Of a stretch of 64,000 nt of DNA, positions 10,100 to 22,850 are shown piece after piece. Position numbers and translations under genes: made by a program. The stretch is taken from assembly GCA_958299035.1 (NCBI GenBank), contig CATQJL010000112.1:45590941-45654940 (forward strand), read 5' to 3'. The DNA comes from Cylicocyclus nassatus (taxonomy: Eukaryota; Nematoda; Chromadorea; Rhabditida; Strongylidae). The notes under the pieces are model-generated. The model did no database searches and had not been told where the DNA came from. It saw nothing but the letters and a program-made list of their open reading frames with translations. Every line of letters starts with the position of its first letter. Positions within the stretch are counted from its first letter, which is position 1.

Positions 10100-13091
10100 A
10101 GCGCGTTGCAATCGACTACAATACGATTATCGCACTTATTTTTGAGCTGCTTAATTTTAATGTTACTCTCCTGGTTTCGAATTTACTTCAATCGCAGAAT
10201 TGCAGCATCAATTCGTTTACGACATTATCAAAGTGACTTGTCAAGGAATGCCTCGTTTTCAATTTTATTCAGCTGTACGCAGCAATCGCTGTTCTCGTTA
10301 ATTAATTGGACGCAAAGAACGAACAAAGGAGAGTCGTTTTGCAGTGCTATACGAGTTAATGCTCCATGCTCTCTAGTTCTCCTTTAGTTTTTCCAGGAAG
10401 AAACTTTCTCCGAAGCTTATCAGATTAGCGGGTAACTCTGCCACTTCTTTACAATCTATTGGTATCTTAATCAAGAAAGCTTCTCTGGAATATCTTTCGA
10501 AAATTTGTTGCTGAGCTCTTCGTATTGATTTCAACGCAATGCGCATAAAAGAAGAACCTACGAAGGTTTACTTTTCAATACTTTTTAACCTTTTTGGATG
10601 GCATTGCCAAAGGTGGGACAGAGCCTAAATAAATCCACAGAAATTTCCAAATATGAAAGCTCAAGGAAAATCTGAGAAAAAATCAAATAAAAAAAGTTTG
10701 GTATGTTACAAAGACGTAAATTTGCTGCATATGTGTGCATTTGCGGAATCGGCCATGTGACCTGACCTTGTCATCATCCCCTAAGTATGAAACCATTTCG
10801 TGAATTCGTGAGACGTTCGAAGACTTTGATGGTGATGAGAATGAGAGAACGAAGATATTGTGAATCAAATAATATTAAATTATGAGAAAAATTGAAAAAA
10901 TTAATGGGAAGATTATTGTCTACCAAATATTACACTTTTACGCTCAACGCTAGTCTTGAGCAGATGCAGCATTTGTTTGGATTTTTCCATCATAGATTTA
11001 AAAGCGAAAAAGCCCAGCTCAAGTGTATTTATCGCTCATAAACAGAAGCTAATGTTTACGATGTTGTTTTTTCGTGAAACCTTAAGCTCCCCCGAGGCAT
11101 CCTTGACAACTATCCGTCTAGTGTGAACAATAAACAATCACACACATAAGCTTGCAAAATGCTAAACGTCCGCTTATCTTTGAAAATCTAATACTGAAGC
11201 CGATTCATTAGCAAATTTTCACATATTAGCCTGTTAATGCTCGATGGAGCAGGCGCAATAGCATAATCAGTGAGACAAATTGCTACACTTTCATTAGCAG
11301 ACCTGCTCGTGCTAATTTTCAGGCGGCTTGATTAGAATACCCGTGATCGAAAATCGAAATTTTTGCAAGTTGCAAGCCTTATTTTGCTTTACATGAAAGT
11401 AAGATATTCCTAATGCTTAGACATAATCCTACTTACATTTATGTCAGAATCATTCCCCATTTTGACAATTTCTACATCATAGTTTCTCATTGAACTTACA
11501 AGGAAGAAATTTTCTTAGACTTCGCCGCGTCGCCTGCGGAAGTTCCGTAAACGTGCTGCGGAAGATCCCAAATGAGGTGCTGCGGAAGTTCCGAGAATGG
11601 AACCATAGCAGCAAAAGAGCACACCTAAGCCGGATTTGAACCTTATCATGACTGCGAGGCTCGCTTACTATTCTCTGCACTACATATAACATATTCCACA
11701 ATGCACTCTAGTTCTTGGCGAGATAACATTGTAAGACAACACATTCAAAAACCTGCGTAATTACTGGCATGTCAAAGTGCTGTGGAATCTCTGGCATTCT
11801 TCGGAAGTTCCGCAGCGCTTCGCAAAAGGCCCTGCGGAAGCTCCATCAACCAGTCTAACGTGAAAATCCTGAGGAATTTTCCATCTTCAACGTTCCCACT
11901 TTCGCGGTAGTAACAAAATTCTGCAAAACTGCTGCAAATTTTGCCCTTGTTCAGGAAGTTCCGGTGAATTGTCCGAGATCAAGTATCCATTGTCTACTTC
12001 TCATTAATAGTTTTTTTTCCTGTTTCATTTTCAATATTTTTTTATCCACAACTGCTCTACTCTTTAAACCCATCTCATTCGCATCAAAGACAGTGACGCC
12101 GTTCTTGCAATTGTCTCTTTGATGGCTATTCAAACATTAATAATAGCATTTCCTTGAGTATGTCTCATGCAATTATCAGGGTATAAGAAGTAGCACGCGT
12201 AAATTCAAATCCAAAGAATAGTCCACAATACTCAATGGTTTCGGTTTTCAAATTATAAAAACACATCAAAGCGCAGTATTAGAATGCTAATATAAGTGAT
12301 AGGACAATTGAGTATGGCTGGATATACGTTAAATTTCAAGGCTGTATCTCTATATACGAAATTTCAAGCCTTGATAGTGTGCGCAATCTGAGGGTAATAG
12401 TGCCTCCGCGGTGCCGACAACATTTGCGCGTTAAAATTGCCATGGTTACATTGACGATAATGTATGCGGAAAAATATTTATGCGGCAGAAATTTTTGCTT
12501 CATGACCGTTCCGATTTTACGAGCAAGTGTCAAAACGCAAGAGCTTTGAACGTCAATTCTATTGAAGACTGTAGTCGATCACCCTACCTCACAGAGAGAG
12601 TCACGTTGAAACTATTTTGATTTTAACTGGCATAAACATGTTTGCACAAAAGACATAAGATTTTCTTACTCGTACATCAAATTTGCTAATTGGGTAGACA
12701 GCAGCGAACCCGAAAAAACGGAACAACAAGAACTCATATGTAAGTAAAGATGGATGACTTCGCAAAGGAGAATGCGCTAAAAGTATGAATTTGGAAACAG
12801 ATTTAGTAAATATGTAAGCGTAGAGGGGTTTCTTGAGGAGGGAGGGGCAGTGGAGGCTCTCTTAAGAGCTGTACTAATTGTTTTATGCGATGGTCAAGTA
12901 GCCAATAATTTGTTTGTTTCATGAAAAAGCCTATGTAGCCCAGACAAAAGAATGTTTGTGGAGATAGTCATGCATTTATGTTTTCGCTCCTTTCTTCATG
13001 ACAACAGAAGTTCAATTTATCGATGGAGCTATATTTTGATTTCAGAAGAAAATGATAGCCACGATTTGTTGCCCTTTACATTTTACAGTTA
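10100..13091. other. Intergenic; GGAAGTTCC motif cluster at 11.53-11.97 kb
   Basis: No gene could be supported. Between about 11535 and 11965 the near-palindromic motif (T)GCGGAAGTTCCG or a close variant recurs about six times, near 11537, 11560, 11583, 11803, 11834 and 11953. The spacing is irregular. This is either a degenerate GC-rich repeat or a cluster of binding sites; the sequence does not decide. Confidence 0.5.
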
Positions 13092-13569
13092 TTAGGTTGT
13101 TGCATAATTCTTGCACCCAAACATTTGAAACTCTGTTACTTCATTCAACTTCAATAAAATCTTCTGGTGTGAGATACATTAGAGAGACCAAATTTTGCGC
13201 TTTCTAAAGGCGCTCGAGCTGAAATTCCTTGAGGGCATTTAGCGACGATACGAGAGGAATATGAGGAATACCAAGTGGTTTTTCGATTTTTAGTCACTGA
13301 AACTGCTAAAACGTTTACTAAAATTTGAATTTATTGTTGGTCCGAGTTTTATGACATGCTCTTTTTAACTAAATGTAGAGAAGTTGGTCGAATTTCGATT
13401 TTCTGGAATTGACTTATCGATTTTGTTGCATACATTTTCTTAAATGTACTATAAATTACTACTTTTCATATACATAAAAAGCAGCATATCATGTAGGTTG
13501 ATTAGTTTGTTCGACAATTTTTAAATTAAATTTTTCTATTTTAGGTGCAAGAATTATGCATCAACCGAA
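13092..13569. mobile_element. Mariner-type MITE (478 bp), TTAGGTTGTTGCATAATTC ends
   Basis: The left end TTAGGTTGTTGCATAATTCT and the inverted right end (revcomp TTCGGTTGATGCATAATTCT) pair over about 28 bp. Both sides are flanked by TA (13090-13091, 13570-13571), the target of Tc1/mariner elements. The interior is AT-rich without a transposase frame. It is related at the very end (TTAGGTTGT) to the element at 14551-15346, but the subterminal sequences differ. Confidence 0.88.
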
Positions 13570-13571
13570 TA

Positions 13572-14548
13572 GTAACGTACACATATCGTACAGTAAAACC
13601 TGAGCAATGGCAGATGAACATTTCAGGGACGAGTTGAAAATATTGTGATTATTACCTATCATTTATGATGACTATCATTTCCGACAATGACTGATCTGTC
13701 ACTAAATAAGTCTAGTTATCGATGCCCGTTGTTGGTAAACAGAACGCAAGTCGTAATGCAGCTTTCCCACATTTATTGGAAAGTCGATGTGCAGTCTATA
13801 TAGCGGCGGCAGCTTTTTTGCCCATCACCTTCACCATTTTGTCTGCGCATAAATTGTACTCTTAAGCGAGTTTCATGTCTAATTCGTACTGACAGTTCTA
13901 TCCAGCAAACCTCTTCAAGTCTTACTGACCCTATTTTCAATAAACTATATTATTGAGAATTGTTTCGATATCAGCTGAAAATGCTGATGGCAGGAAGAAA
14001 TATCTGAGTGATTGCGCTTTCTGACAAAAACTGAAGATTTAATTAGAGTTTAAGACTATTGGTCTATTCATTTTGTTCAACTAAACGATGCGCTATCAGT
14101 ACCAAAGTATTTTTAAAAAACCAGGGAACACTCTTACAACAAGGCGAGAAAAAAATCGAGGAAGTTCAACTTTATTTCGAATTTCTTTATCCTTCATCAG
14201 AAAATCATACGAAACCTCAAAAAAGAAAACTCAGAAGTCCCGAAAGAATTTCCAGTACTGACATTAGCGTTCTGTAGTAAATGCAACAAAGGATATTCAG
14301 GAAACAGGGCCTAGTGAATTTTTGGAGGCGCGGGAGGGGGTTCGGGGGAAGAGAAACGATCCAAAGTTTTTCTCAAAGATATGAGGTGTGACAATAACTT
14401 TTCTATAAAAATGCTTAAAATATTTTCAAGATTTTTCGCAAGCTTCGCCTCTCGGAAAATTATCAAAAACCCACTTTAATTTTTGCAAATCTGCAAAGTG
14501 CAATGATTTACCTGCCAATTCAAACAATAACCTGCAAAATTTCATTGC
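13572..14548. other. Intergenic, nothing supported
   Basis: Short open frames only. A G-rich run (GGAGGCGCGGGAGGGGGTTCG) at about 14325-14345 is the only notable feature. Confidence 0.4.
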
Positions 14549-14550
14549 TA

Positions 14551-15346
14551 TTAGGTTGTCCCAAAAGTAAACTCCATTTTCAAATAAACTGAGCTGTTCT
14601 TTGTCTCCTAATAGACTTAAGGTACCATTCGATAGAGCTGAGCAAGCTCTACAAAAAGACCACCAAAGATCCACCTAAGTCCTAATCCAGATAAAATTTG
14701 GGGCCAAAAATCAAGATTTTTTAGCTACCCTAAAATCGGATCTCCTTCCAGAGAATTCCTACGGACTTTCGACTTGGCCTTTATATAGTAGACGTATAGC
14801 AGTACCCAAAAATATATTTGGCGGATTTTTTTCGGGGCTCAAAATTGAGAGAAAAAGATGGTTCGAAAATGCCAAAATACCACTTTTTTCGGGTTTTCTA
14901 TGTAAAACATGGTATTTTTCGAATATGAGAGCACACACAGGAGTAAGTTTTGAAAATTATACTTAGTAAGACTTGCACCATGGAATGAAATATGTGGGAG
15001 GGGCTGGGGGGGGGGGCGGAGTTTGCCATTTTTGGACAATTTTTGTTTCTCGCTTTCTATGCTTGAAAAAAATTCGGTAAAGGCATATTTGTGTACTACT
15101 ATGTGCCTACTATATAATGACCAAGTTGGAGGTCTGTTAGATTCTTTATCGCAGAAATCCAATTTTCAGGTGACAAAATTTTTCCGATTTTGGCTTCAAA
15201 CTTTCCACGGAATGCGGCTTAGGTGGCTCCTTGTTAGTTATTTTGTAGAGTTTGATCTGCTCTATCGAAGGTTACCCTAAGTTTACTGGGAAAACAAAAA
15301 CAGCTTGAATTATTTGAAGAAGGAGTTTACTTTTGGGACAACCTAA
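14551..15346. mobile_element. Mariner-type MITE (796 bp), TTAGGTTGTCCCAAAAGTAA ends
   Basis: The termini TTAGGTTGTCCCAAAAGTAA (left) and the exact inverse (right) are flanked by TA on both sides (14549-14550, 15347-15348). The inverted similarity continues inward for well over 100 bp, including a conserved CTTCGATAGAGC or ATTCGATAGAGC block, so the element could fold into a long hairpin. It carries no transposase frame. The end sequence and TA target point to the mariner superfamily. Confidence 0.92.
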
Positions 15347-15348
15347 TA

Positions 15349-16964
15349 ATATGGACCTTTAAAGGATCATGTTCACCCATTTGAGGGAAAGGTATGAGGA
15401 GTTGTGTTTGTAGAATCTCAAAGAAAATGTTTTGACGAATAGCAAATACTTCTTTTCACCAATACGTTGCACACTTCACGACAGAAAAATCGGCAGTGTT
15501 TGCTGGCAGAGATAAATTTGACATAAATCTTTACGTTTATCAGTGAAAAAGAGTGAAGAAGGGTACGAGATGCAAAACTCAAAAGAATTGCAAAATGCCA
15601 CGTACAGCTTCAACTATACAATGTTTTCTACTTCAGTATCAGCGATTAAGAAAACGAGTTTACCCTATGATTAATCACCATTCAAGCAGAAGAACCGTCG
15701 CATAGACTTTATAATCTGCCGAGCCTTCAATCTCAGTACCCTTGCAAAGTTTTTGCCCCTATCATTACTTACATTCGCTAGTGGCTTTGATGTAATCAAG
15801 TTTGATGGAATGTCATGTAACGAGTGCAAAAAATGTCTTCGCACCTAGTCGAGCACTTTCATGCATAACAAAGCGTGATGTGATAGAAAAACGCATGAAG
15901 AAGCGATGGAGGAAGGTCTCCAAGAAGAAATCCAATCTCATTTCGCTAGTGAGCTCATCTTCAGTGGGCTACTCTCTCGTCCTATTACAATAATTAGCCT
16001 ATCTTCTATGCTTTTCTACAAGTAAACTTCACTTGTTTAGCCCACCTTCTTTCTTCAAAAAATGCCAAGGGAGATTATCGCGCAGCATTGCTCATAAGTA
16101 CTTCGTTTTATGATAAGTCATGATAAGGAAATGTGCAAGCTTTTATAAGCTATGCCTACAGATCAAAATAGCTGCTTCTCAAGCATTCCTGGAACTCAAT
16201 CTCTTCTATATCACTTAGCAATTTGTCCATGTTGGCTTACTGAAGACAGAAGTTTTGAAGGACTTAGATTGGTACGATCTATTCGGAAAAAAGTTTTTTA
16301 CTACCTTGTACCCTCAGATTTGAAATGATATGTATGTAATTGTGATCACTCTTTGAGTAGTTACTTTCCTGGTAGAGTTTTCAGCTCCAGAAAAGAATAA
16401 GGCTAAATAAAATATTAATGAATTAAAAACTTGTTTTGCCATTCATTCCATTTTTGGAAGATTTTGTGCAGCCTTTCATTGTATCTGTACAACCGATAAT
16501 CAGTTTAGCACCTATGTTTCGTTACTGGACAACCGCACCGCTGATACGCTAGCGCCGCTCTGCCTTTGCGGCAATCTGGGATGGTTTGTGTTCGAGAGCG
16601 AATTTTACCGCAAAAAAAAATCATTGAAAGCACACTATATCAAGCGAAAAATCATTTTAGACTGTTGTCAAAGGTTGATTTTTGATTTATTTGCGCGATC
16701 GTCGTGATCTTAGGCTCAGTATGTATGGAGTTAGATTCAGAAAACTTGACTAATTCTATTTTTATAAAACCTTCTCGGCTCTCTTCATACAAAGAAATGG
16801 GTAAGAATACATATCGTATCCTATCGCCGTCCTTGTATTATCCTGCTAGCCAGTCCATTTAGTTCCCAGCTGAAAGGAAAAGAACTCAAGATCAAAACGA
16901 GCTTTTTAACCAACTTGCAATTTTCTTGTGCAGAGAAGTTCATCGTATAATGAATGTTATCATA
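15349..16964. other. Intergenic, no supported gene
   Basis: No gene-like segment. The 63-codon open frame at 15802-15993 (+) has no recognisable domain and no splice context. Confidence 0.4.
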
Positions 16965-17110
16965 TAGGGTGTCCCAAAATATGTAAGACTGTTTCATTGC
17001 TATTATCTCTTTTCGCATACAGCTTTTTGCCCTTATTCAGAAGCATTATGTAGAGTTGGCTTCAACTCAGATTTGCCTCAGTTGCGTAAGACTACGGTAC
17101 TAAACTTAGG
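16965..17110. mobile_element. Truncated GGGTGTCC-family MITE (left end only)
   Basis: The sequence AGGGTGTCCCAAAATATGTA, followed by GAGTTGGCTTCAACTCAGAT, matches the left part of the element at 55541-56175 (AGGGTGTCTGAAAAGTATG, then GAGCTGGCTTCAACTCAGAT). No matching inverted right end was found within the next 700 bp, so this copy is truncated or has decayed. Confidence 0.7.
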
Positions 17111-18241
17111 AAGCTTTCTGAGCCACTAAGGCTATGCTTCTCTCCAAAAGAAGTTCAAAGAAGCTGAAAATTTCACATTGGGCCAGTCAGGGTCAAATGG
17201 CTCCAAGCTCGTAACCGTACAAAATCAATTTCAAACCACAGACCGCCAATGTGAGATTAAAAAAGCGGTTCACATTGGTCCTCGAGTTTAGCCATTGAAG
17301 AGTATTCAAGCGTATGTTTCGGGTGCGAAAATGAAGAACTGAACTTGGTTATGCTCGTACTCTTGAGGTAGTGCTTGGCTAAAAGTAAATGTCCGATATA
17401 CATTTGGTTTCAGTAGAAAAACGTAAAGGTTATTCGGATTATGCAGTCGCTATTTACAAATTTTTAGTTCCTACAAAGCTGTTTTTGCAGGCAAAATTAT
17501 ATTACTTCATCAAAGAAAATAAGAAAAACAGTTTTTTCTCAAATTGTAGTCAGACAAAGCGTTATTTCTCTCAGGCATAAAATCCACTCAATAGCAGTCG
17601 ATTGTAGCTTTAAGCTGCGATAATGACCCTGCTTTAGAGCCACCCTTTCCTCTTTGAATACTTTGTTTTTCCCTCTCAACGCTTTCTTTCGAAAAGAATA
17701 GCAAAGATCTCCATCCTGGCAATTACCGGCTGTTCAACTGTTGTTTACACCTCTCCACGTTCATCAATGCTTATTATCTAGGAACAGCTCGAACTTCCTG
17801 CTTTGGCGAACTAATAGCTTCAGCGAAATTCTCACGCTGACTACTCGAACAGAGGCTTCACTCTTCATTCTGAAAGTTTCATCTTCGTCGCTCTGATATG
17901 AAACATGTATCTATGGAAACGCCTACGAGTATATATATGTTTTTGCTGCAACATCCATCTCACAAGGCCTATGCCATTCAAACTTATTTACCCATTGATA
18001 AAAACTCTAAAGCAAATTTTGCAAATCGTTACCTCAAAAGCCAAAAAATAGCACCTATCTGCTGGCAATGTATAGAATTTTGGTGGTCAAGAGCACAACT
18101 TTATGAATTTTCTACTCCATTTATATATTAATTGTTGTTTAATCCACTCATTCATCCATTATAACCAGTTATTGCAATTTACTACCTCAACGAAGCTGAA
18201 TAGTAGCACCCACATGAATTGCCAAAGTTAAAATACATATG
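17111..18241. other. Intergenic, nothing supported
   Basis: No coding signal, RNA gene or repeat terminus recognised. Two short complementary blocks (CCAATGTGA near 17249 and TCACATTGG near 17270) could form a small hairpin. Confidence 0.4.
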
Positions 18242-18454
18242 CCCTAATTTCACGCGTACAAGGCGCGGGGGATTTTTTTTTCCAAAATTGACTAGCCCAA
18301 ATACGCCAAAGAACTTTGCAACCAAAGGACCCTATGCCGTGCTTTATATTGCTTAAGAATCGTACGGGGTAGGGATCGCTTTCCGAAACACTTTGGAGCG
18401 GCTGAGGGGTTTTGAAAAATCGAAAAGGTGCGCCTTGTACGCGTGAAATTAGGG
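18242..18454. repeat. 213-bp element with perfect 25-bp terminal inverted repeats
   Basis: Positions 18242-18266 (CCCTAATTTCACGCGTACAA plus GGCGC) and 18430-18454 are exact inverse copies. The interior is not palindromic and includes a T-rich run next to the left end. It has MITE-like structure. The termini match no superfamily I can name, and the target duplication is unclear. Confidence 0.85.
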
Positions 18455-21400
18455 TAGTTAGGATCCGGTAAACGGACAATTATTCTACGAATTTTTGACC
18501 TTACCTACATTCTTACTTATTTGATACCTTTGTTTCTTCTATGACATCAATGAGATAAGCTACAGCAATAACCATCGAGAAATGGTGTCAAATAAAGTGA
18601 AATAAGTCAAAATCATTTCTGACAATGTAAACTTACTTTGAACTCTTTCTGACAATATAAACTCATTTTGAACTCAAAATCACTGACGTCCATTTGCATA
18701 CATGTCTCCCAAGAGTAAAATCATTCATGTAAGTGTTCTGTTTTCCACGCTGCACATCAATTTTCTCTTTTCAGGAATTTTTCTCGAAAATACAGTGCAG
18801 TTGGCAACATTCTTTTCATTTTGGGTCTTCATTCTCCAAACATTCTTCTTTTTATTTACTTGTTATTCCACCATTCAGGTTTGCGCTACTTTTGTTAGGT
18901 TGCATCAATTTTGTTGAATCCAAAAATGTTCAAGCCTTTTTTAAGAAGAATTGTTGCTTTTTATAGTGTAGGTTAGTGTAACTTTAGTGCAAATGCATAT
19001 ACACATGAGGAATCCAGTCTTCTCAAACTTTGATATTTTTTCTTTCAAAAAACCTAGCTGGAGTTATTTGAGAAATTAAAGACTTTTCCTTCGTATACGC
19101 GCTGGTCAAAATTTATGAAAAGAAGGCATTCAGAGGGAAGGATAAAAATTTTTGATAGATAAAAGAGTGTTATGCCCGTCACATATGCAAAATATTCTTT
19201 ACATTGTAGCTCATGTCTGTGAAACTAGAAATGGCACCTTTTGCCTTCCCGATACCCCATGTAAGGCAAGCTGAGAGTTTTTCAAAGGAAGAAGAAAAAA
19301 TGTAACAAAACTCATGCTCCAACATTATAATCCGGTTCAGTGATCCCATTTAAGATCAAAGAGCAGCTGGGATTTTGCTGAGACTACATAAATAATTATA
19401 TAAAGATTTATCATTCATTCAACAACAAATTCATGCATTTAATTGAATCATAGAAAAGATAAGAACAAAACAACAACCAGGAAAACACTGTCGGAAAAAT
19501 TAGTAATAGTTTCAGAATGTGACGAAAAAAATCAGCTCTTCAATATACTCATTGAAAAATGAAAATTTTGCACTGTGACTGTTTTTCTCTGAGTTTATCC
19601 TCAGCAACGTTTTTTTTGAGAAAAATAACTTTCCTCAAGTATCTCAGCATGGAAGCAATTTAAACAAAATCTGTTTATGTTCTCGCGAATCGGCAGCCAG
19701 CAACACCAGAACATCTCATTTGCTTCTCCAACCCTCCATATAATCAACATCATTCGCCCCTTCCGCTCTACTCACTCTATTCGCCGGTGTTTGCTTGATT
19801 TCTCTGAAGATATGTGCCTCATGTTGGTCAAGATAAGCAATTACTAGCTAGAAAATGTACGGCCAAAATCTGATATTAGAACCAGCCGGATTCAATTTTT
19901 CATTGTAAAGAGAAGATTTCTGAAATTTGACTCTTGTCTTGTTTGAAAATTTTCACTATTTTAGGACATTTTGGCTCTGCCACGGCAAGAATGCCGGAAC
20001 CTTTGGGTTAGTTTGCATTTTTTGACATCCCTAGTTTCAGCAATGAACTATAGTCATGCCGCTTAAAAATCCTACCACCGAAATTGACAATAGCTTCTGA
20101 GTTGTGTATGCCCTCTCCAAAGAATATTTCCTTGCAAAATTCTTATTTTCTTCCCTATTTCCTCTGTTATGATACTTAAATTCAACCAAACATTGAAATG
20201 ATTTCTAGTGTATTATTATGAGTACAAAAAGAAAATCTTAGTTTAGTGCAGTTGAAAACGTGAGTTGTATGTACTAAAACTGAAATCATTGGACGTTTCA
20301 TGAGCTTTGAACTTCTTTAGAAGTTCAAATTGATTTGCCATAGCTTTTCAAAAATGAATTTTGGGGACTTGTTGAGAAGACCAAACTAAAAGAAGACGCA
20401 TCAAAAAGCTGGAGGTTTTTGATGCAGCTTGTACCAGTTCATGAGTTAGGGGAAAAATACGGATTAAACTGTTTATTTCCAAAAAGAATGATATGGAGAC
20501 TGTTTTTGTAGGAAGGGTTTTCTCCCCTGAACTATTAAGACAGAAATATAGAATTGGGCGAATATATTGTATGAAACAACACGATAATGTGATTTTTAAG
20601 CTGGCTCCTTGCAAGATTTTTTTCCTACTTTATCATCTAGTGCAGCTCTTTGTTCTTTGTGTTTTAGCCTGTGGTGAAAAAAATATCAACGTAATTGGTT
20701 AGAATGTGTACTAATGTAAGAAGGCACAAGCGATCCTAGAGTAAAATTTCAACCTGTTGTTGACCCCCCTTCTCTATCAAGTAATCATGTCTGGAAACTA
20801 TATGAATTGTTAAGCATATATTCACTTTCCGTGGATGTATGATTACTTACAAAAAAGTTACAAAAAAATTTATAACGGCCTCCCAGCTGGTTGGTTTTTT
20901 TGGAAAAAAATAGTCAAGAGACTCGACCAAATCTGATCTTAAATGGAATTCCTCATTGACAACACTCATTGATTTCTAATTATCAGTTAAATGACATCGC
21001 TTTGCATGCGATTTTCTGGAAAAAGAAGTGATTCTTTGATAATTTCGCAAAATGATTTGAGTTGAAATTTGGAGCAACGACTGAACGAGTTCTGAGTTTT
21101 CCAAGTTGGTTACCCAGAAGGTTTGTTCAAAAAAATTCGTGAACAAGTTCTGAAATTGGAAATATGTATTCACTAGCGCAAAATGGTGCTTGAACGTTCG
21201 AAACAGCAATTAATAGTTCGAGAGGGACAGGTTCAAAAGTGCGGCGCCGCGTGTGGGCAGCGATTCCAATTCCATTTCAACTCCTCGAAACCTTTGGTCT
21301 CTTGGTAATGACCCCATGTGGACGGAATAAGGGCAAGGCTTGTCGACTAAAGTGCAAGGTTAAACTGATATTGTTTCGGCTATTCACCATAAACAGCCTT

Positions 21401-22499
21401 CGATATTGTCAGAGGAAATGTGCCGTCCAATGGCTAGCGTAATTTCCAATTTTAGCAATGTTTCTTTTCTAGGATTTCAGATCCAAATTATCTGCAATTG
21501 CGAATCCACTTGAATTCTCGTATTTCACTCTTTCCACGGAATTCTGATCTTGTTTTATTTTTGCAACGTCTTTCGTAGTTTGGCTATTTTTAGAGCATGT
21601 TTATACAAAAAATGTTTCTGCTTGTATGGGAATTCTTTCATCTACCAATTTTGCTCTTTTGCTCTTTTGAGCTTGGAAATCTAATAAAATTACAGACCAA
21701 CAGAGTGGCGCAAAAAACAGGGTGCATCTTACTCCAAGTATTTCCTTTCTCGTGAAACCTTAGGTTAAAAAGATAATAACGAATAACTGTGTCTGGATTT
21801 TTTTGTTGATACACTGCATTTCTAAAATCCCTGACCTTCCAGCGACAATGTGAATGAAATTGCAGTGCTAATTGCTGTTCTAAAAAGAAGTAGACGTGTA
21901 AACCCAAATGGTTTTACGACATTAGATAGGCATTTTAGGCAGAAACACTGATTTTTTGTTTTCTATAGGAGTGTTGTAACCCTTTGAAACTCTAGTGTTT
22001 TACATACCATGATCTTTACTAAATGTCATCTCACCACAATCGTCGTTTTTATGATAATCCTTTAATGAACTGCTTAGATCATTCTTACAGTAACCAAACA
22101 AGATCAACGTCATTCTCAAGGTCTTCCGGGGCTTTTCAGGGAAAATTTGCAGTTTTCTAACAAAAAAAGGAGCAAGCGAAAATGGTTACAACAGGCGTCT
22201 ACAATTTCGGGAATGACAGCATTTTGGATTTTTTAAATTCGTGGCTTGTCGCCAAAATTTTGAAGCAGTCTGATGCACGCAACGTACAAAAATTAGTATA
22301 ACTTTTTAAATTGAATAAATAGATGAACAAAAGGTTTCACATTAGTTTTTCGGCAATGAATGCAAGGCTCAATGATTTTCTTGAGTCCAATTGACTTCTT
22401 GTTGTTCTTAAGTAGGAGACGAATACATATTCGCATTATTTTCCGTCCTTCTAGTAGCTTACAAGCCGATAAATAAAGAGCCAATTGTAAACCTCTGCT
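18455..22499. other. Intergenic, no supported gene
   Basis: Four kilobases of AT-rich sequence with no exon-like stretch that could be defended. The segment 21239-21442 is GC-richer and open for 67 codons (+), but lacks a recognisable domain and could equally be a repeat fragment. Confidence 0.4.
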
Positions 22500-22513
22500 G
22501 GCGTGCGCCTTCT

Positions 22514-22850
22514 CCCCCCCCCCCCGCCCCCCCCCCCCCCACCCCCCGAGAATGGACCGCGAAATTTTTGAAAATTAATTAAATGAGTTATAAAAATGTG
22601 CAGGAGACTTGTTTATGCTTGCGAAGAATTAAAGTAACTTTCGAATTTTTAAAAATCAAGTTGGGCTTATAAAAAAATTTTTTGGCTAGCGCCACGACCT
22701 CTTTTTCTGAAATTTCGGGGCTATAGGCTTGCGAAAGTTTTAAAAAAGTATCGGCTAAGACCACGCACCTTCATTTGACAATAGATTTTTGTCCCTCTCA
22801 CCCCTCCCCGAACGGGAATTTTAGGTACGCCACGTATGAAACTATAAATT
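22514..22850. repeat. Poly-C tract and dispersed repeat copy 1
   Basis: A run of C broken by single G and A residues spans 22514-22547. It is followed by a roughly 300-bp sequence resembling 24100-24345. Shared landmarks, in order, are: a GTGCARG..GACTT..TT block, TTATAAAAAA, a GCGCC/ACGACC or CCGCGCCCCCTT patch, TTTCGGGGYTATRGGC and a closing TAGGTACGCCAC or TAGGCCACT. Two diverged copies of one dispersed repeat therefore exist 1.6 kb apart in the same orientation. Confidence 0.65.

Noticed and set aside
11600..11700. tRNA-like stretch near CGGATTTGAACC
   Set aside because: The B-box-like sequence is not matched by an A box or a cloverleaf of the right length on either strand.
22514..22547. 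Poly-C tract as a regulatory element
   Set aside because: Simple low-complexity run adjoining a dispersed repeat; may also be partly a sequencing-length artefact.
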